Below are positions 9,910 through 11,450 of a DNA stretch of 11,450 nucleotides, one piece after another (position 1 is the first letter of the stretch; each line of letters opens with the position of its first letter). Made by a program: the position numbers and the translations under genes. The stretch covers positions 1 to 11,450 of the forward strand of contig JAOXYB010018816.1 in NCBI GenBank assembly GCA_028565635.1, written 5' to 3'. The notes below the pieces were generated by a model, which saw nothing but the letters and a program-made list of their open reading frames with translations, was not told where the DNA came from and searched no databases. The stretch comes from Phoronis ovalis. Lineage: Eukaryota; Phoronida; Phoronidae.

Positions 9910-9975
9910 TCCTGGGGGGTCACTACTTTTACTTTCTGGTAGGAGTGCATGGCCCAGGGGTCCAAACCCTGACCC
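9910..9975 (-). repeat. Conserved tail module following the second array (minus-strand copy)
   Basis: Read on the minus strand this block begins GGGTCAGGG and continues with ACCCCTGGGCCATGCAC, CTACCAGAAAG and a run of six C residues before AGGA. It aligns without gaps to 355-420 (42 of 66 identical by my count). In frame it gives GSGFGPLGHALLPESKSSDPPG, compared with GSGVFTLGHTPLPTFLSSSPPR in the other copy; 12 of 22 residues are identical. It lies within a 114-codon minus-strand frame (9868-10212) that also crosses the array. That frame may simply reflect the repeat, and no protein function is recognised. Confidence 0.75.
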
Positions 9976-10160
9976 CGAAATATCCTCAGAATTGCCAAAA
10001 CACCAACCCTGAAATATCCTAGGGTGAAAAAAATCAGCTCTGAAATAGTTTAAAATGTTATTTATTTTCAAAATAATCAAAAAACCCTGAAATATCCCCC
10101 TTAACACAAAATACCCACCCTGAAATATCCTAGAGGGTAAAAAACACACTGAAAGGCAGC
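9973..10160 (-). repeat. Degenerate tandem array, unit core GGATATTTCAGGGT (minus-strand sense)
   Basis: On the plus strand the unit appears as ACCCTGAAATATCC. The GAAAT cores start at 9977, 10011, 10042, 10089, 10122 and (degenerate) 10151, giving spacings of 34, 31, 47, 33 and 29 nt. In element sense the core ATTTCAGGGT equals the core of the first array (ATTTACCACAGGGT) lacking four bases. The unit nearest the tail reads ATTTCGGGGTCAGGG and merges into the tail exactly as in the first element. Spacing, including a single long interval near 47 nt, also matches. This is a divergent copy of the same repeat family in opposite orientation. Confidence 0.8.
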
Positions 10161-10163
10161 ATG

Positions 10164-10175
10164 TATATATATATA
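10164..10175. repeat. (TA)6 microsatellite
   Basis: Six perfect TA dinucleotides lie just beyond the last recognisable unit of the second array, where decayed array sequence passes into unique sequence. Confidence 0.85.
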
Positions 10176-10681
10176 CCTTTGTATTGGAAATGATCCCCCA
10201 GGGTTGTATCAAAATGCAAATTGATTTTAGAATTATGAAGTTTCCCAGGTTTTAAAGTGATACTAGTCTTGTTACCACAGAAAAGAAATTGTGTAATAGG
10301 GATAAATTTAAAACCTGCACTTATTAATTTTAACAGCTTGAAAGTTATCCAGGTGGAAAAAAATTACTGATAAACCACACACACAGTCTCCAGCTTCATG
10401 TATGGCATTTTCTTTATTTATTAATAATATATACAAATAATTTTTTCAACTTAAAAGTTTTGAAAAAATGGCCCTTGTTAGAAGGCAATTTTCCATGCTA
10501 ACTGAGTTAGTTTACTATTGGACACAAACATAGGAACTTAGGCATGTCCGATGAAAAGTTTTAGTAATTGTTTCTACAGTCTGGTACAGCATGCTTGCTT
10601 TGTTACTTTTTAGTAGGAGGAGGCTACGTTATCAGCATCATGATAAGTAGCAAACCAAATTATTGAATTTGTGAAAGATAA
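10176..10681. other. A+T-rich stretch between the second array and the third repeat cluster
   Basis: No gene is recognised. If the block at 10682-10801 is the head of the same minus-strand element whose array and tail lie at 9910-10160, this stretch would be internal to that element or a later insertion in it. I see no array units here. A small 6-bp inverted repeat (TTATCA...TGATAA) occurs at about 10630-10648. Confidence 0.45.
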
Positions 10682-10801
10682 CAATCCAAAAATGAAAAGG
10701 AAAGTATACAACCCAAATTTTAAATTTTAACCCCATAGGCACACACCAACCCAAAAATAACATGAGTACCCCCGGGTCAGTTTCTCTTGAAAATAGGGTC
10801 C
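10682..10801 (-). repeat. Third degenerate repeat cluster with CCCCCGGGTCAG block (probable repeat-family head)
   Basis: On the plus strand CAAYCCAAA occurs at 10682, 10709 and 10747, with TTAACCCCATA near 10728 between the last two, which resembles a short decayed tandem cluster. It is followed by GAGTACCCCCGGGTCAG (10764-10780) and TGAAAATAGGGTCC (10788-10801). In minus-strand sense this is GGACCCTATTTTCA, then CTGACCCGGGGG, then the CAAYCCAAA-type cluster. The first 14-mer matches the sequence before the first array (16-29) at 12 of 14 positions. I infer a head module, but the evidence is short. Confidence 0.45.
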
Positions 10802-11286
10802 GAAAAGCCTAACCAATAAATCCCTCCGGTTTCTTTTGTACCTAAGGAATCTACAGTCTTGTTCAGAGTAAAAAAAATGTTAGCAAGAAGCAGAAGAATT
10901 AAATAAATGCAACCCAAAATCATAAATTTAAAAAATATATTAATTTCTTTAAATTACACTTGTTCTGTTACACAAATTAAGGTACAAGTCCTTAACTGCT
11001 GTGTTCATCTGGACTCATAAAATTGCACTTATTATTATTATCAGCACATGAACTAAATAAACATTGAACACTGTAATACATAATCAACATATTCCAGTGT
11101 CTATCTGAAACAGTCTAGGATTTACAATCCATCATATTGGCACTACCACTCTTTTTGATATTGAAAAAAGTTGTAAATGTCAGTAGCAGAAAAGTAGTCA
11201 TTCGTGAAAAAATAAGCACACATAAACCCATTAGTCTTTAAAATATATATATAAATCTTGTGTACTCAAATAAAGAGACCTTAAGA
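10802..11286. other. A+T-rich stretch, no gene recognised
   Basis: No open frame, RNA gene or dispersed repeat can be supported. A short (AT)5 run lies at 11243-11252. Confidence 0.6.
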
Positions 11287-11332
11287 AGTTATCTCCCCTA
11301 CATAGTAAACCTCATCATGAAGGGGGATAACT
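11287..11332. mobile_element. Short fold-back with AGTTATCTCCCCT arms, MITE-like remnant
   Basis: AGTTATCTCCCCT (11287-11299) and AAGGGGGATAACT (11320-11332) are inverted copies agreeing at 11 of 13 positions, separated by about 20 nt. The word GTTATCTCCC and its complement GGGAGATAAC are, from memory, among the most common dispersed motifs in bivalve and gastropod DNA, where they mark ends of non-autonomous elements. The whole fold-back is only 46 bp, so it is either a very small fold-back or the surviving terminus of a larger element. I could not define a target-site duplication. Confidence 0.5.
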
Positions 11333-11450
11333 CTCAATGTAAGAAATTAAGACTGTCAGTAAAGCTGAGAAGGTAGTCAGTGCCAACTTTACTACATCAA
11401 TCTCGTTTGCTTTAGTATAACAAAACAAAACAAAAAGGAAGAACATACAC
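11333..11450. other. Right-end flank, nothing recognised
   Basis: Short A+T-rich sequence up to the window edge; no feature is supported. Confidence 0.5.

Noticed and set aside
9868-10212. 114-codon minus-strand open frame as a gene
   Set aside because: It is a translation through the second tandem array and its tail. There is no recognisable domain, and the start lies in unique A+T-rich flank. The conserved tail frame is kept as a separate finding.
1-11450. CRISPR array, tRNA, rRNA or bacterial operon
   Set aside because: The spaced repeats at 38-360 and 9973-10160 are degenerate, A+T-rich and irregularly spaced, without uniform unique spacers or associated genes. No tRNA A/B-box pair or rRNA motif was seen, and coding density is far too low for a prokaryote.

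Overview
This window looks like non-coding nuclear DNA from an animal, most likely a mollusc and perhaps a bivalve. It is strongly A+T-rich. It has no convincing protein gene in 11.4 kb, no operon-like packing, and no rRNA or tRNA that I can recognise. It carries short microsatellites, decayed low-complexity tracts and pieces of dispersed repeats. The mollusc suggestion rests mainly on a fold-back near the right end (11287-11332) whose arms are AGTTATCTCCCCT and its near reverse complement. From memory, that motif is very abundant in molluscan genomes. This is inference, not a database result.

Layout. 1-420: a degenerate tandem array (about 10 units, mostly 27-33 bp apart) that runs directly into a G/C-richer 'tail' module. 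421-1690: A+T-rich DNA with no recognised feature. 1691-1925: a less A+T-rich, decayed CCAA/CTAA/ATCC-type simple-sequence tract. 1926-7297: a long featureless A+T-rich stretch, broken only by a 13-bp tandem duplication, a 21-bp tandem duplication, a small inverted repeat and a (TG)7 microsatellite. 7298-8703: a T-tract followed by three less A+T-rich patches whose reading frames look somewhat protein-like; they are weak exon candidates only. 9255-9302: a pair of overlapping perfect inverted repeats. 9910-10160: a second degenerate tandem array with the same tail module, on the minus strand. 10682-10801: a third degenerate repeat cluster next to a CCCCCGGGTCAG block, whose reverse complement resembles the 'head' before the first array. 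11287-11332: the mollusc-type fold-back.

The most interesting observation is that the arrays at the two ends belong to one repeat family. Read in the same sense, the first array (plus strand) has the unit core ATTTACCACAGGGT and the second (minus strand) has ATTTCAGGGT. Both have about 30-34 bp spacing with one 47-49 bp gap. In both, the last unit merges into the same tail beginning GGGTCAGGG. The two 66-nt tails align without gaps at 42/66 positions (30/39 in the first part). This suggests an interspersed element with head, variable tandem array and conserved tail, present in two divergent copies in opposite orientations. I cannot name the family.

No gene network can be described. If real exons exist, the best places to look are 7.40-7.51 kb, 7.75-7.92 kb and 8.46-8.70 kb.
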